This document shows, in pieces, positions 9,449 through 19,631 of a stretch of 64,000 nucleotides of DNA. The notes below the pieces were generated by a model. The model saw nothing but the letters and a program-made list of their open reading frames with translations, searched no databases and was not told where the DNA came from. The stretch's first letter is position 1, and every line of letters starts with the position of its first letter. Position numbers and translations under genes: made by a program. The stretch is taken from positions 248,001 through 312,000 of the forward strand of contig NZ_AHWA01000004.1 in the NCBI RefSeq assembly GCF_000247645.1. Direction: 5' to 3'. Source of the stretch: Salinibacterium sp. PAMC 21357. GTDB lineage: Bacteria > Actinomycetota > Actinomycetes > Actinomycetales > Microbacteriaceae.

Positions 9449-10426
9449 TTATATCTGGGCAGAGACTCGCTCAAAGTACTGACGGGATTCCCACGCAGAT
9501 TTCACAATGTCGCTGACCGTGTAGCGCGCGCTCCAACCGGTCAGTTCACGAATGCTCTCCACGCCGCCGACAACGGCTGCTGGGTCCCCCGAGCGGCGTT
9601 CAAGCACTAATGGTTCAAGAGCACTTCCACTCACATGAAGAATAGAGTCGACCATCTCTCGAACCGATGTGCCGATCCCTGTTCCGATGTTTAGCACCGT
9701 GTTGCCTGGCTCCTTGGGCAACGCGTCAAGCACGGCCAAGTGGGCTTCAGCTACGTCGCTGACGTGAACGTAGTCCCGTACGCACGTGCCGTCGAGAGTG
9801 TCATAGTCATCGCCGAAGATAAGGGGCGCTTTGTTAGCCGCTATCTGTTCGAAGCAGATCGGGATGAGATTCAGCGCTTGAGTGTCTCCCAGCTCAGGGC
9901 TTCCTGCCCCTCCGACATTGAAATACCGGAGGCTCGCCGCCCGCAACGGCCAAGCATTGGCCGATGCTGCGACGAGCTGCTCGCCGACGAGTTTTGTCGC
10001 CCCGTAAGGATTAATGGGGTAAGTGGGGGCATCTTCAGCGATTGCTCCTGAGGCCTCGCCATACACCGCGGCAGACGATGAGAAGACTAGATTGCTCACG
10101 TGCGCCGCTTCCATGGCAAGTAGCAGTTGCGCCACGCTTCCGACGTTCTGCTCGTAATACCACGCGGGTTTCTCTACAGACTCAGCAACTTGCTTTTTAC
10201 CAGCAAAATGGATGACGGAATCAATGCGGTGTTCGCGCATGAGACTCTCTAGCTGCCCAGCGGAGCCATTCGCGATATTGACCGAGACGAGGGGCAGCTC
10301 CGGAATGCGATCACGCGAACCGGTCACGAGGTCATCAACTACCAGAACGTAATCTCCGCGTTCGACCAAGAGTCGGGAAGTGTGTGCTCCGATGTAGCCT
10401 GCGCCGCCGGTGACCATAACTCTCAT
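9449..10426 (-). CDS. galE: UDP-glucose 4-epimerase
   Basis: A 325-residue SDR enzyme interconverting UDP-glucose and UDP-galactose. It has GGAGYIGAHTSRLL for NAD, SSSAAVYG for the catalytic serine, YGATK for the Tyr-Lys pair, and DGTCVRDYVHVSD, the typical GalE motif. Length is that of bacterial GalE. It converges on the preceding wzy-like gene with a 9-bp gap and is divergent from the acetyltransferase at 10535. It supplies UDP-galactose to this locus. Confidence 0.94.
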   Translation of the reverse strand: MRVMVTGGAGYIGAHTSRLLVERGDYVLVVDDLVTGSRDRIPELPLVSVNIANGSAGQLESLMREHRIDSVIHFAGKKQVAESVEKPAWYYEQNVGSVAQLLLAMEAAHVSNLVFSSSAAVYGEASGAIAEDAPTYPINPYGATKLVGEQLVAASANAWPLRAASLRYFNVGGAGSPELGDTQALNLIPICFEQIAANKAPLIFGDDYDTLDGTCVRDYVHVSDVAEAHLAVLDALPKEPGNTVLNIGTGIGTSVREMVDSILHVSGSALEPLVLERRSGDPAAVVGGVESIRELTGWSARYTVSDIVKSAWESRQYFERVSAQI

Positions 10427-10534
10427 AACCCCAGTCTACGAGTGAGTCTCGCATTCGCCAGAATTACGGATCAGCAGGAAGGTAGGATTTAAAGCGTTAA
10501 ACCTTTGTTGTCAATTCATTCTTTTAGGAGTCTC

Positions 10535-11146
10535 ATGACTGCACCCCGCGGCTTTGTTCACGACACAGCAGACGTTGCCGATAGCGCTCTTATCTCAGAG
10601 GGGTCGAAGGTCTGGCATTACGCGCAAGTGCGCGAAGACGCCTCTCTCGGCGAGAACTGCATCGTTGGCCGCGGCGCCTATGTCGGCACCGGCGTCGAAG
10701 TCGGACCGAACTGCAAGATTCAGAATTATGCCCTGGTGTACGAGCCCGCCAAACTCGCCGCCGGCGTCTTTGTCGGGCCGGCCGTCGTGCTCACAAACGA
10801 TCACTTCCCTCGCGCAATCAATGCTGATGGCACATCAAAATCAGCAGACGATTGGCACCCAGTAGGGGTCGATATACGTGAAGGAGCGTCAATCGGCGCT
10901 AGCGCGACCTGCATCGCACCGTTAGTTATCGGGCGTTGGGCTCTTGTGGGCGCTGGTTCAGTCGTCGTTAAGAACGTGCCTGATTTTGCCTTGGTTGTCG
11001 GCAGTCCCGCTAAGCGCGTTGGTTGGGTAGGCGCAGCCGGACACCCGCTCACAGAGACAGCAACCGGCGAATGGGTCTGCCCCGTAACCGATGCAAAATA
11101 TCGTGAAGTCGGTCCGGAGCAATTGGTTGAAATACCCGCCGAGTAG
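10535..11146 (+). CDS. Left-handed beta-helix sugar N-acetyltransferase (WlbB/WbpD-like)
   Basis: A 203-residue protein of hexapeptide repeats (for example LGENCIVGRGAYVGTGVEVG) with the insertion VLTNDHFPRA seen in UDP-2-acetamido-3-amino-glucuronate and related N-acetyltransferases, which acetylate a 3-amino sugar using acetyl-CoA. The start is the ATG at 10535 with AGGAG four bases upstream. The C-terminal portion (GEWVCPVTDAKY) resembles the short zinc-ribbon-like tail of this family with only one cysteine left. The dehydrogenase and aminotransferase that normally make its substrate are not in the window. Confidence 0.88.
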   Translation: MTAPRGFVHDTADVADSALISEGSKVWHYAQVREDASLGENCIVGRGAYVGTGVEVGPNCKIQNYALVYEPAKLAAGVFVGPAVVLTNDHFPRAINADGTSKSADDWHPVGVDIREGASIGASATCIAPLVIGRWALVGAGSVVVKNVPDFALVVGSPAKRVGWVGAAGHPLTETATGEWVCPVTDAKYREVGPEQLVEIPAE

Positions 11147-11168
11147 CTCAAAACGTTGCCTCGTTGCA

Positions 11169-11294
11169 TCAGCGGGCGACCCGCACCATTAATGTCGGTA
11201 CAGAGCCTTCAGCGTCACTGACGAGCCAAGGGCCGCCGTCGTCGACGGGTGCACCCCACAGTCGCAGACTGCTGTCTCGGCGGGTGGTGAGCAC
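11169..11294 (-). CDS. Possible 41-residue peptide
   Basis: A GTG at 11294 overlaps the TAG of the DUF2304 gene and opens a 41-codon frame containing LRLWGAPVDDGGPWLVSD. The composition is protein-like and the overlap suggests coupling, but there is no recognised domain and no independent ribosome site. It could equally be the remnant C-terminus of a lost larger gene. Confidence 0.25.
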   Translation of the reverse strand: MLTTRRDSSLRLWGAPVDDGGPWLVSDAEGSVPTLMVRVAR

Positions 11295-11665
11295 TACCGA
11301 CCGTCGTCGGCCGCCGTCGTCTCGTGAACGGCATCCGGGCTTTGGGCCGAAAGCAACGCAACCTTGCGTGCCAGCTCGGTGATGTCTTTTTCCGTCCGAC
11401 GGAATCGGCGGTACGAGGTCGCAACAAAGCCAAGGAAAACCAGCACAGTGATATACAGCAGCAGGTCAGCACCTCGACCAACTCCCACCAAGTTGGCCGC
11501 ATACGTCCATAGGCCCGGCAAGAAGACAGAGGATACCGCCGCGACCATGAACAACAGCATCAGGATGCGTTGCATCGCCTGATGCCGCGCTCCCCCACCG
11601 CGAAGCATGAAATAGCCGGCGATGAGAATAACTACTGCAGCACTTATCTGAAAAATGATCATCAT
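11294..11665 (-). CDS. DUF2304 membrane protein, partner of GT2
   Basis: A 123-residue protein with three hydrophobic helices (roughly residues 5-22, 34-58 and 68-84) and a charged C-terminal helix RRFRRTEKDITELARKVALL. DUF2304 proteins are usually encoded beside dolichol-phosphate-mannose-synthase-like GT2 enzymes, as here, where the stop of the GT2 gene is five bases upstream. They are thought to anchor or assist the transferase or a polyprenyl-phosphate-sugar flipping step; that role is inferred from the association. Confidence 0.82.
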   Translation of the reverse strand: MMIIFQISAAVVILIAGYFMLRGGGARHQAMQRILMLLFMVAAVSSVFLPGLWTYAANLVGVGRGADLLLYITVLVFLGFVATSYRRFRRTEKDITELARKVALLSAQSPDAVHETTAADDGR

Positions 11666-11669
11666 GGGA

Positions 11670-12334
11670 TTACCTAAAGACTATTTCTACGAGGATATTG
11701 ACTGCATTGAGAAGGGATTGCCCCTTCTTCTTGGAGTATTCGGTGTAAACGATGTGTGTGGGAAATTCTGCCCATCTGGCTCGTGAGGCGCTGATCTGGT
11801 CGACCAGCTCAGAGGCGTGTGCCATGCGATTTTGTTCGAGACGAATATGCGAGAGCAAGTCGCGTCCAATTGCTCTCAATCCGTTGTAGCGTCAGTCAGC
11901 GCCATACCCGTCGTCGCCCTGGTGTAAGCAGCTGCCGTTCGAAGCACGAGACGTTTAGCCTTTCCCATCGACGTGCGGTTATCCAAGAAGCGCGAGCCGA
12001 TAACAACATCGAGATCGCTGTTGCGAAGTTTGGCAACCATCTGTATGGCGTCGGCAACCTGGTGCTGACCGTCGGCATCGAAGGTAACAACCTCGGTCAT
12101 CTTGGGGTCTAATAGCGCAAACTCAAAGCCGGTTTGCAGACTCGCGCCCTGGCCCAAATTAATCGGATGAACGACCACCGTTGCGCCGGCGGCTTGCGCG
12201 ACAGCCGCGGAGTCGTCTGACGAGCCGTCATCGACACACACAATGTGAGGGAACGAATGCTTGAGTTCCTCAATGACAGTCCCGATCATGCTGCCCTCGT
12301 TGTACATCGGTACAACAACCCAAGTTCGACCCAT
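11670..12334 (-). CDS. DPM1-like family 2 glycosyltransferase, frame broken near 11884
   Basis: The first 152 codons encode a GT2 domain: VVVPMYNEGSMIGTVI, VDDGSSDDS, NLGQGASLQTGFE, TFDADGQHQVAD and VIGSRFLD, as in polyprenyl-phosphate glycosyltransferases. The frame then ends at a TGA, while a frame from 11879 continues LRAIGRDLLSHI to HIVYTEYSKKKGQSLLNAVNI, the standard end of this family. Adding one A to the AA at 11884-11885 (minus strand ACAACGG) fuses them to 221 residues with the expected TNGLRAI. So this is one gene with a single-base deletion. It probably charges a lipid carrier for the DUF2142 or other membrane transferases. Confidence 0.85.
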
Positions 12335-12335
12335 A

Positions 12336-12351
12336 GTGTCAAGTTTGACAC
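12336..12351. promoter_or_regulatory. Inverted repeat abutting the GT2 start codon
   Basis: GTGTCAAGTTTGACAC has 7-bp perfect arms around a GT centre and ends one base before the ATG of the GT2 gene, where a ribosome site would normally lie. It could be an operator or a small RNA hairpin limiting translation. No regulator is known. Confidence 0.4.
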
Positions 12352-12463
12352 AACGAAAATCGCTGAGGAGACGATTCTGACGGTCAGGGCACTAATGCTC
12401 CCGAATTGCCGTTCGGGTTCAGCAAAACTGGGCGCGCAACGTGCCCCCTTGAGCGCGACCGAG

Positions 12464-14040
12464 TTAGGCAGAAACTGGGTGAAGCGCTTTCTCATCGTCG
12501 TCAACATCGGATGCAACCGCGCCAATAATCGTCATCTCGCGCGCCAAAATAGTGACCAGTCCTGCAAAGGCAAGGGAACCGACCGCCCACACAACCATGG
12601 GCGCGGGCGCTCCAGACCAAAACCACTCAACGCCGGCATTGAGGTTCCATCCTGGGACGTCGTTGCCCGTGATGTAGCGGCGCATGTTCATGTGGAGTGC
12701 CACGAGATTCGCTGCACTAAGCGCGATCACGACGGCAGTGGACTGAATGCGACCAAGGGAGAACTTCTTGCGACCCACCTGCACCACCAAGAGACCGCCT
12801 AACAATACAAGGAGCGGCAAAATGTAGCGCGGTTGAACTTGCTCCCCCACTTTGTCTCCTCCCTGAGTGAGAACGTACGTGGGCAAAGCCCAGAGTACGA
12901 AGCCCACCGAGGCAACAACGAATGCTTTGCGCCACGTCAAGACAGCGAGCCCAAGAAAGCCAACCCCGACGAAGACGGCAGTTCCCAAAAAAAGGACCGA
13001 TGCCGGGATAGGAGTGTCAAACCAGCCAAGCGCCCATCCGCCGAAGGCACCCGTCCAGAGCGAAGGAGCGTTCAAGAGATTGTAGGCAAGCAAGCCGAAA
13101 CCGGCCAAGCTGTCAGATGTGGTGACGGCCTGCTCCGCTGCGGGGCCAGCCTCTTGTCCGCCAAAGCCGTTGATCCCGGCGGAGGTCTGGCGCGCTGAAA
13201 AGAAGAAGGCTGCTGAAATCAGAATCATTGTCAGTGGCAATAGTGAAAGCAGCCAGAACCGCCGCGTGTTCTCAAACGCCAAAATAGCTGCGACGCCGAG
13301 AGCTCCCACCACGTAGAGGGCAGAATCCCCGCGAGAACCGGCAGCCATCAGAACAGCAACGACAACGAGAAGAGCCGAGATCCAACGCACGGTCTGGTTT
13401 CGCGCTTCGTAAAAGCTCAGCAAGGCTAGCCATGCCGATCCAACTCCCACAACAGCCCAACCGCTGGGGTTATTCGAGCTAATCAGGAAAACGCCCAGTG
13501 GCATCGTCGTTATCAGCCAGCCCCATACAAGTGCCGGTCGACGCGTGACAGGTAGGAGCACGTAGAGCGCGGTGGTTAGGGCGACAAAAAGCACCACGTT
13601 AAATAACCGCATAGCCATTACCGAGAAGTGCGCATCATCACTGACGAAGATGCTCATTACAGAGTAATAAAGCGGCGGATACGCATTGACGAAATTGCCG
13701 CGCATGGTTTCGACGAGCTCAGTTGTCTCGAAATCGAGCGTATTCTGGCACGCAGCGCTCTCTGTACTGAAAAAGGCGAAGCACGGCGATAGGAGCACTG
13801 CCTCAGGCACGAACCTCGTGGAGTCTGCCGAACCCGGTTGGCAGAAGGAGCCGTTTCCAGTCGAGCACCAGATGCTCACCAAATGGTAATCATCATCGGG
13901 CGCGGCGCCCATCGGCGAGGCGAAAGCCCAAGCCGACAGGGCGATCAATGCCAGAACCGGAGCTAGGTAGACGACGCGAAACGACGAATAAAGCGGATTC
14001 GCGACGACGCAGCGATAGGTTCAGAACGTCCGGGTACCAT
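12464..14040 (-). CDS. DUF2142 family membrane protein, frame broken near 13980
   Basis: A polytopic protein of about 12 helices with a conserved extracytoplasmic loop: GAAPDDDYHLVSIWC, then GNFVNAYPPLYYSVMS, and late VQPRYILPLLVLLGG. These are features of DUF2142, a GT-C-like group found in polysaccharide loci. The long frame only has a TTG start at 13948, inside the first helix. An ATG at 14040 gives MVPGRSEPIAASSR and joins the main frame if one T is missing from TTT (plus-strand AAA 13979-13981), restoring VVYLAPVLALIALSAWAF like the paralog's N-terminus and a 525-residue protein. Likely a membrane glycosyltransferase using lipid-linked sugars; inferred. Confidence 0.82.
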
Positions 14041-14054
14041 CCTTACAGGCTATC

Positions 14055-15587
14055 TCAGAGCCCACGAATGCCGTGTTGCTCAGCCGATTGGTTCGTCGCG
14101 GCAACGTCGCTCTGGGCGAGGTCCGTCTTGCGGTGTGCAGGCAGCAGCAGCGCCAGCGCTCCGGCGAAACACATCGACCCGACTATCCACGCGATGTTGG
14201 GAGTGATCAGAAGCGACCACCACCATTCACGCCCCGCGTCAAGATTAGGGCCCAACGCATCAATTCCCGTGACGTAGCGGCGAATACTGAGGTGCAGAGC
14301 AACAAACTGTGCTCCTGAAAGGGCAGCAACAATTACCCAGACTTGCGTCCGCGACAATTCGACAGACTGTGTGCGCGGGGTAAAGAACACGGCGCCGACA
14401 AAAACTACGACGAGTGGCAAGAGATAACGCGGCTGAAAGTCTTCGCCTACGTCTTTGCCCGCGAGTACAAGCAACATCACCGGCACAGCAGCGAGCGCCG
14501 CAGCCCCCAACGCCACAACAACTACTTTGCGAATAGAAGCCGCACGCGCCGCAACGAATCCCGCACCGATTAGCGCCGCCAGCGCACTCACCCACACAAT
14601 TGATGGCATCGAGGTGTCTAACCATCCCAAGCCCCAGGATTGCCCAAAGACTCCCGTCCAGAGTGAGGGCACCTCCGTGAGATTAAGTACGAAACGGCGG
14701 ATGAGAACGCCGAAGCTGAGCTGTTCGGTTAGCCCGCTCGTCACTACATCGACAGAACGCGAAGAACGAAAAAGAAGCGCGCAAATCGAAAAACTAGCGA
14801 CGGGAAGCAGCGAAGACAGCCAAAAGCGTTGCGTACTTTCGAAAGCGAGAATCCCTGCCGCGAAGACAGCGAGAACGAAATAAATAGTGGCATCGCTGCG
14901 TGAGCCTGAGGCCATAACTGCAGAAAGGAGGAAAATCGCACCGAGCGCAACCCGCCTGCGTCCTCGTGACTCATAAAATCCGAGTAAGGCGAGCCAGCCG
15001 TAGCCAACGCCCATGATCGCCCAAGCACTGGGATTGTTCGATGACAATACGAATAGCCCGAGAGGAACCGTCGTGAGCGCCCACTGCCAGATCACAATCT
15101 GACGCCGGTTGACAGGCAGTAAGAGGCAGAGCGCTATTCCCAGACCGACGAAGAGCGCAATATTGACCAGACGCATTACGAGAACGGCGGCGTTCACGTC
15201 GGGGCCGACGAATACACTCATCGCGCCGTAGTAGACAACGGGATACCCGCCAGCGAAATTGCCACGTGCAGTTTCTTGCGTCGCTCCAGCAGCAAAATCG
15301 ATACGGTTTTGGCAGCCAGCGCTCTTTTCAGCGTCGTAGGCGAAGCAGGCCGGGTCGGCGATCGCCGGAGGGACGAGTCTGGTTCCGGAATCTCCGCTAG
15401 GGGCGCAGTACTCAGAATCTCCCGTCGCACACCAAATACTGGTCAAATGGAAGTCGTCGTCAGGACTGGAGCCGACAGGCGAGGAAAGAGCCCAAGCAGC
15501 GAGCGCAGCGAACACCAAAAGAGGTGCCAAGAATGCTCCGATTCGACCGCCTGAGGGCGACAGCGCGGACCGCCGACGATTCAACAT
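14055..15587 (-). CDS. DUF2142 family membrane protein (intact paralog)
   Basis: A 510-residue polytopic membrane protein closely resembling its downstream neighbour. It has a first helix FLAPLLVFAALAAWAL, then GSSPDDDFHLTSIWC, the cysteine-containing loop, GNFAGGYPVVYYGAMS, SSNNPSAWAIMGVGY, and FQPRYLLPLVVVFVG. The paired acidic residues in the first outer loop resemble GT-C catalytic positions. It probably transfers sugar from a polyprenyl-phosphate donor outside the membrane; the family has no firm biochemical assignment that I can state. Tandem duplication with 12464-14040 is evident, with a 14-bp gap. Confidence 0.88.
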   Translation of the reverse strand: MLNRRRSALSPSGGRIGAFLAPLLVFAALAAWALSSPVGSSPDDDFHLTSIWCATGDSEYCAPSGDSGTRLVPPAIADPACFAYDAEKSAGCQNRIDFAAGATQETARGNFAGGYPVVYYGAMSVFVGPDVNAAVLVMRLVNIALFVGLGIALCLLLPVNRRQIVIWQWALTTVPLGLFVLSSNNPSAWAIMGVGYGWLALLGFYESRGRRRVALGAIFLLSAVMASGSRSDATIYFVLAVFAAGILAFESTQRFWLSSLLPVASFSICALLFRSSRSVDVVTSGLTEQLSFGVLIRRFVLNLTEVPSLWTGVFGQSWGLGWLDTSMPSIVWVSALAALIGAGFVAARAASIRKVVVVALGAAALAAVPVMLLVLAGKDVGEDFQPRYLLPLVVVFVGAVFFTPRTQSVELSRTQVWVIVAALSGAQFVALHLSIRRYVTGIDALGPNLDAGREWWWSLLITPNIAWIVGSMCFAGALALLLPAHRKTDLAQSDVAATNQSAEQHGIRGL

Positions 15588-15634
15588 TGGTCAAAGCTAA
15601 CGTGAACAAACTGTGAATGTGCTGTGAGCAAAAC

Positions 15635-16990
15635 TTAGCTACGCAGACGTGCAAAAACTTTAGCAGCAGTCGGGCGAATTCCAGTGTGTCGAAGGTGATG
15701 CCAGGCCATCCGGATGTCGTGCCGCAGACCGTAGGGCTTGCGCGCTTTGCCCCCGAGCGCAACCCCACGACGGCGCGTTTCAGCGTGGTCAGCGGCGTGC
15801 TGCGGGTTAGCAACAAAGTTCACCAAAGGCGCGAGAGTGCGCTTCCAGTAGAAGTCTTCGCGAACGCGAGCGACGTTGCGTTTGCATTCGGCTGTGAAGT
15901 CGTCGTCGTACAGCACCCGATCGAGGGCTGCGGCTAGAGCATCCGCATCCTGAGCAGGCACGGTGAGGCCGAGTCCTTCGGCTTCAATGAGGTCGGCAAA
16001 GCTGTCGCCCTCAGTAACCACCATGGGCAAGCCCGCCCAGAGGTAGTCGAGGATGCGCGTGCGGAACGAGAACGTCGTCTCGATATGCGACATGTGGGTG
16101 CTGACGCCAGCATCCGCTTCGGTCAGATAATTTTGACGGTCGGCGTAGTCGACCCACTCTTCGTTGAAGAACACCGACGCGTTGAGCGCACCGAGCTCGG
16201 TGGCGAGGTCATGCGACTCACGCACGATTCCCATCTGGTCGACGCCCGGATGCCGGGTGCCCAGAAAGTAGAGCTTGGCCGTAGCGCGGGTTTCGGCGAG
16301 TTTCGCGACGGCGCGGATCAGAGTCTTGGGGTCGAACCAGCTGTAGACGCCGCCGCCCCAGATCATGAGCTTGTCGTCAGGGTTGATGCCCGGCAGGACG
16401 CCCTTGAGGGTGTCGCGCTCATGGGCGGGAGGCGTGCCTTCGAGCCCGAACGGCACGACGCTGAGGAGGCCTTCGAGGTGCGGGTCGTTTTCGTAAGTGG
16501 TCGGGCTGAGGCGCCCCAGTGCGGCCATTTGGCCAAAGTAGAAGAGGCGCTGTCGCTCAGAGGCGCACATGAAGAAGTCGCCGAGCGCGAGTTGCTCGTT
16601 GAGCACCTCGGTAGCGGTCGTCACGCGCAGCTCCCACGTGGCCCGGGCGAGCTCGCGGCCCTGCTCGAGCATCTCAAGGTGCATGGGGTCGTAAATATCA
16701 ACGACCGTGATCTTGTCTGTCATGCGCAATGCTTCGAACTGGCGCATCGCGTGGCCTTGGAAGACCACAACGTCGCACCACTGTTCGAGCTTCGCGAAGG
16801 CGTCGTTCTCCCCCGGTGTGACGAGCGTGAGTTCGAAGGGAGCATCCACCGACTGAAGCTTGGTCGTCGTCATGAGCGTGACCTCGTTGCCCGCGTCGGC
16901 GAGCGCGAGAGCCATGTTCCACGAGCGAATCGCGGGCCCGGCCATCCGGGGACCAATGGGGTCACCCGTGATGATCAGTACTCGAGTCAC
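15635..16990 (-). CDS. GT4-like glycosyltransferase
   Basis: A 451-residue GT-B-fold protein. The N-terminal domain (residues 1-200) starts [21 protein letters not shown]; the C-terminal donor domain has [21 protein letters not shown] and the helix [20 protein letters not shown], where the GT4 E-x7-E region usually lies. A basic tail of about 60 residues may sit on the membrane. It overlaps the start of rmlA upstream by ATGA, so it is in the rml operon and may well use dTDP-rhamnose; the donor is inference. Confidence 0.88.
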   Translation of the reverse strand: MTRVLIITGDPIGPRMAGPAIRSWNMALALADAGNEVTLMTTTKLQSVDAPFELTLVTPGENDAFAKLEQWCDVVVFQGHAMRQFEALRMTDKITVVDIYDPMHLEMLEQGRELARATWELRVTTATEVLNEQLALGDFFMCASERQRLFYFGQMAALGRLSPTTYENDPHLEGLLSVVPFGLEGTPPAHERDTLKGVLPGINPDDKLMIWGGGVYSWFDPKTLIRAVAKLAETRATAKLYFLGTRHPGVDQMGIVRESHDLATELGALNASVFFNEEWVDYADRQNYLTEADAGVSTHMSHIETTFSFRTRILDYLWAGLPMVVTEGDSFADLIEAEGLGLTVPAQDADALAAALDRVLYDDDFTAECKRNVARVREDFYWKRTLAPLVNFVANPQHAADHAETRRRGVALGGKARKPYGLRHDIRMAWHHLRHTGIRPTAAKVFARLRS

Positions 16991-17856
16991 TTCACTGCCG
17001 CCAACAGTCCTTCAAGGTAGACGCCGTACCCGCTCTTGACGAGAGGGGCAGCGAGGGCGGCGAGCTGGTCATCCGAAATCCAGCCAGCGCGCCACGCGAT
17101 CTCTTCGATGCAGCCGATCTTGTAGCCCTGGCGGTCTTCGATCACTCGCACGAATTCAGTGGCCTGGACCATCGATTCGAAGGTTCCGGTGTCGAGCCAG
17201 GCCGTACCACGGTCAAGCACGTTGACCTGCAGCTTGCCCTGACTGAGGTAGTGCTCATTAATGGTCGAGATTTCGAGTTCACCACGAGCACTCGGAGTGA
17301 TCGACTTGGCGATCTCGATAACCGAGTTGTCATAAAAATACAGGCCGGGAACCGCGTAGTTGCTCTTGGGTTCAAGCGGCTTCTCTTCAATCGACTGCGC
17401 GATGAAGTTCTCGTCGAACTCGACAACGCCGTAGGCCCGCGGGTTACGCACGTGGTAGGCGAAAATTAGCGAACCGTCGATGTCACTGTGCTGGCGCAGG
17501 TTCGACCCAAGCCCCATGCCATGGAAGATGTTGTCGCCCAAGACGAGCGCGACCTTTTCGTCGCCAATGAACTCTTCGCCAATGATGAACGCCTGAGCGA
17601 GACCATCCGGCGAGGGCTGCACGGCGTAGGACAGTTCGATGCCTAGTTCGCTGCCGTCACCCAGCAGTCGCTGGAACTGAGCTTGATCGTCAGGAGTCGT
17701 AATGATTAAGATTTCCCGGATGCCCGCGCTCATGAGCGTTGACAGAGGGTAGTAGACCATGGGCTTGTCGTAGATGGGCATGAGCTGCTTCGAGATGCCT
17801 TTGGTAATCGGCCACAAGCGTGTGCCGCTTCCACCGGCCAAAATAATTCCGCGCAT
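16987..17856 (-). CDS. rmlA: Glucose-1-phosphate thymidylyltransferase
   Basis: A 289-residue nucleotidyltransferase making dTDP-glucose from dTTP and glucose-1-phosphate, step one of dTDP-L-rhamnose synthesis. [18 protein letters not shown] is the nucleotide-binding and catalytic loop, followed by [25 protein letters not shown] and [14 protein letters not shown]. Length and motifs match RmlA throughout. The rmlC stop and the rmlA start overlap by one base (TAATG). Confidence 0.97.
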   Translation of the reverse strand: MRGIILAGGSGTRLWPITKGISKQLMPIYDKPMVYYPLSTLMSAGIREILIITTPDDQAQFQRLLGDGSELGIELSYAVQPSPDGLAQAFIIGEEFIGDEKVALVLGDNIFHGMGLGSNLRQHSDIDGSLIFAYHVRNPRAYGVVEFDENFIAQSIEEKPLEPKSNYAVPGLYFYDNSVIEIAKSITPSARGELEISTINEHYLSQGKLQVNVLDRGTAWLDTGTFESMVQATEFVRVIEDRQGYKIGCIEEIAWRAGWISDDQLAALAAPLVKSGYGVYLEGLLAAVK

Positions 17857-18467
17857 TAGTTGCGTTCCTTTCGGTTCGCCTCGTAGTACTCCTTGACAAC
17901 AGCGTACGACGGCAGCGAGCCACCGGCGAGGCGTTCGGCAAGGGTGGGCGCGATCTTGTCTTTGGGTGAGAGAACGAGTTCCTCGAGCTCGGGCGGGAAA
18001 ACCAATCCGATCTCGGGGTCGAGCACATTGATGTCGTGTTCGGCTCCTGGCTTATACACGTCGCTCACAAGGTAGGTGAGAGTGGCATCTTCGGTGAGCG
18101 CAATGAACGCGTGACCGAGACCCTCAGCGACATAAACGGCACGGCGGTCGACAGTGTCAAGGATGACCGAGTCCCACTGACCGAAAGTCGGCGAGCCCTC
18201 GCGGATGTCGACGACGAAATCGATGCCGCGGCCATGCGTGACCGTGACATATTTGCCTTGCCCGGGAGGAACATCCGCATAGTGGATGCCCCGCACAACA
18301 CCGCGCTTCGAGACCGAGGTATTGGCCTGTCGAAGGTTGAGCGGGTGCCCCACCACCTCTTCGAGTTTGTCGAAGCGGTACCACTCTAAGAAGACGCCGC
18401 GGTCGTCCGCGAATTGCTTAGGGGTGATTTCGTAGGAATCTGGCACCGAGAGTTCACGTATCTGCAC
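17856..18467 (-). CDS. rmlC: dTDP-4-dehydrorhamnose 3,5-epimerase
   Basis: A 203-residue cupin enzyme, third step of dTDP-L-rhamnose synthesis. It has the N-terminal [12 protein letters not shown], the catalytic-histidine stretch [18 protein letters not shown], and [12 protein letters not shown] with [18 protein letters not shown]. The frame extends to 18563, but those residues (cysteine-rich, unlike the family) are unlikely to be translated; I chose the GTG at 18467, which places the family's normal start [14 protein letters not shown]. It lies directly upstream of rmlA. Confidence 0.94.
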   Translation of the reverse strand: MQIRELSVPDSYEITPKQFADDRGVFLEWYRFDKLEEVVGHPLNLRQANTSVSKRGVVRGIHYADVPPGQGKYVTVTHGRGIDFVVDIREGSPTFGQWDSVILDTVDRRAVYVAEGLGHAFIALTEDATLTYLVSDVYKPGAEHDINVLDPEIGLVFPPELEELVLSPKDKIAPTLAERLAGGSLPSYAVVKEYYEANRKERN

Positions 18468-18572
18468 ACCCAGAATCTTACCCGGCGCACCTTGGCAGCT
18501 GTTCTCCCGACATCCAAGGGTGGTGCAACATAGACGGCAAAACGAAGTCTGCGTTAGTGGCACGGCATGGTT

Positions 18573-19565
18573 TCAGTCAACAGGCTGGAGGATGTCGCGC
18601 ATAGCGTCGAGAGGTCCCCGTGAATATCGACCGTAGTTCCCCGCGAAGAACGCATGTGCCACAGCCGGAATGCGCCGCATCCGTGCTTCGGGCAAAGCAT
18701 TGCGCATGTGCTCGTGATCGAGCTTCGCGCGCACACGGTTCAGTTTGTCATCACTAACGCGCGATCCGAGTCGCTGCAGCCGGTCGGCTAGCACTGTGAT
18801 GTTCGCTTCGAGCCGCGCGTTGCGGGTGCGGCGAGGCTCCATCATTCGCCCAAACTTGCCCGCTAGCGTCAACTTCGTTGCACCGATCTGATTCGCGCCG
18901 TGCTGGCGGTAGTCAATCGTCGGCTGATCGATGAACCCCGTGGACCCGACCGCTGCCGCGATTACTCCCAACCATTCGTCGTGAACCCAGCTCGACGGGA
19001 ATGGGGCAGCAAACTCGACCAAGCTCTGGCGAAAAACCATGCACGCTCCCGTTACGAGGTTTCGTCGCAGCAAGACCGAGAAAGCCTGGCCTGAGCGGAT
19101 GCTCGCCACCTCTCGCGCGCTAACGCCGAGCGCACGCGACAGCGTGTGCCCGAGAGGAGAGCCTTCACTATCGACGAGCCGCGCATCGCTGTGGATGAGA
19201 GCAACAGCCGGATGAGCAGCAAACTCTTGCACGAACAACGCGAGTCGCCCTTGGTGCCAGACGTCATCCTGATCGCTTAATGCAATCAGCGAGCCAGAGC
19301 ACGCGCGAATCGCTTGCTCGAAGTTTTTAGTTACCCCCAGCGGCGGTGTGTTTTCGAACACCGTCAGTTCTACCGCCGGGTACCGGGCCGCAATCGCGCG
19401 GGTGCGAGCGATCGTGTCATCTTTGGAGGCATCGTCTGACACCACAAGTTGGTGAGGGGCTGGTACTTGCTCAAGGATGCTGATGAGCTGTTCTTCAACG
19501 TAGCGGGCACCATTGTGCGTGCACAGAGCCACCGAAATGCGAGGGGTAGGCTCGAGCGCGCTCAT
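18573..19565 (-). CDS. Family 2 glycosyltransferase (rhamnosyltransferase-like)
   Basis: A 330-residue GT-A enzyme with ISVALCTHNGARYVEEQL, VVSDDASKDDT and the ALSDQDDVWHQ metal motif, then WVHDEWLGVIAA near the acceptor base. This arrangement is typical of bacterial rhamnosyl- and galactosyltransferases acting on envelope glycans. It sits upstream of rmlC on the same strand with a gap of about 105 bp and is divergent from a homologous GT2 at 19632. The sugar transferred is inferred only from the rml context. Confidence 0.9.
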   Translation of the reverse strand: MSALEPTPRISVALCTHNGARYVEEQLISILEQVPAPHQLVVSDDASKDDTIARTRAIAARYPAVELTVFENTPPLGVTKNFEQAIRACSGSLIALSDQDDVWHQGRLALFVQEFAAHPAVALIHSDARLVDSEGSPLGHTLSRALGVSAREVASIRSGQAFSVLLRRNLVTGACMVFRQSLVEFAAPFPSSWVHDEWLGVIAAAVGSTGFIDQPTIDYRQHGANQIGATKLTLAGKFGRMMEPRRTRNARLEANITVLADRLQRLGSRVSDDKLNRVRAKLDHEHMRNALPEARMRRIPAVAHAFFAGNYGRYSRGPLDAMRDILQPVD

Positions 19566-19631
19566 TGTTCCAGCTTACGGCGCACACGAGGCCGCATTGC
19601 GCAACGCCAATCCAACTATCATTGTTGAGTT

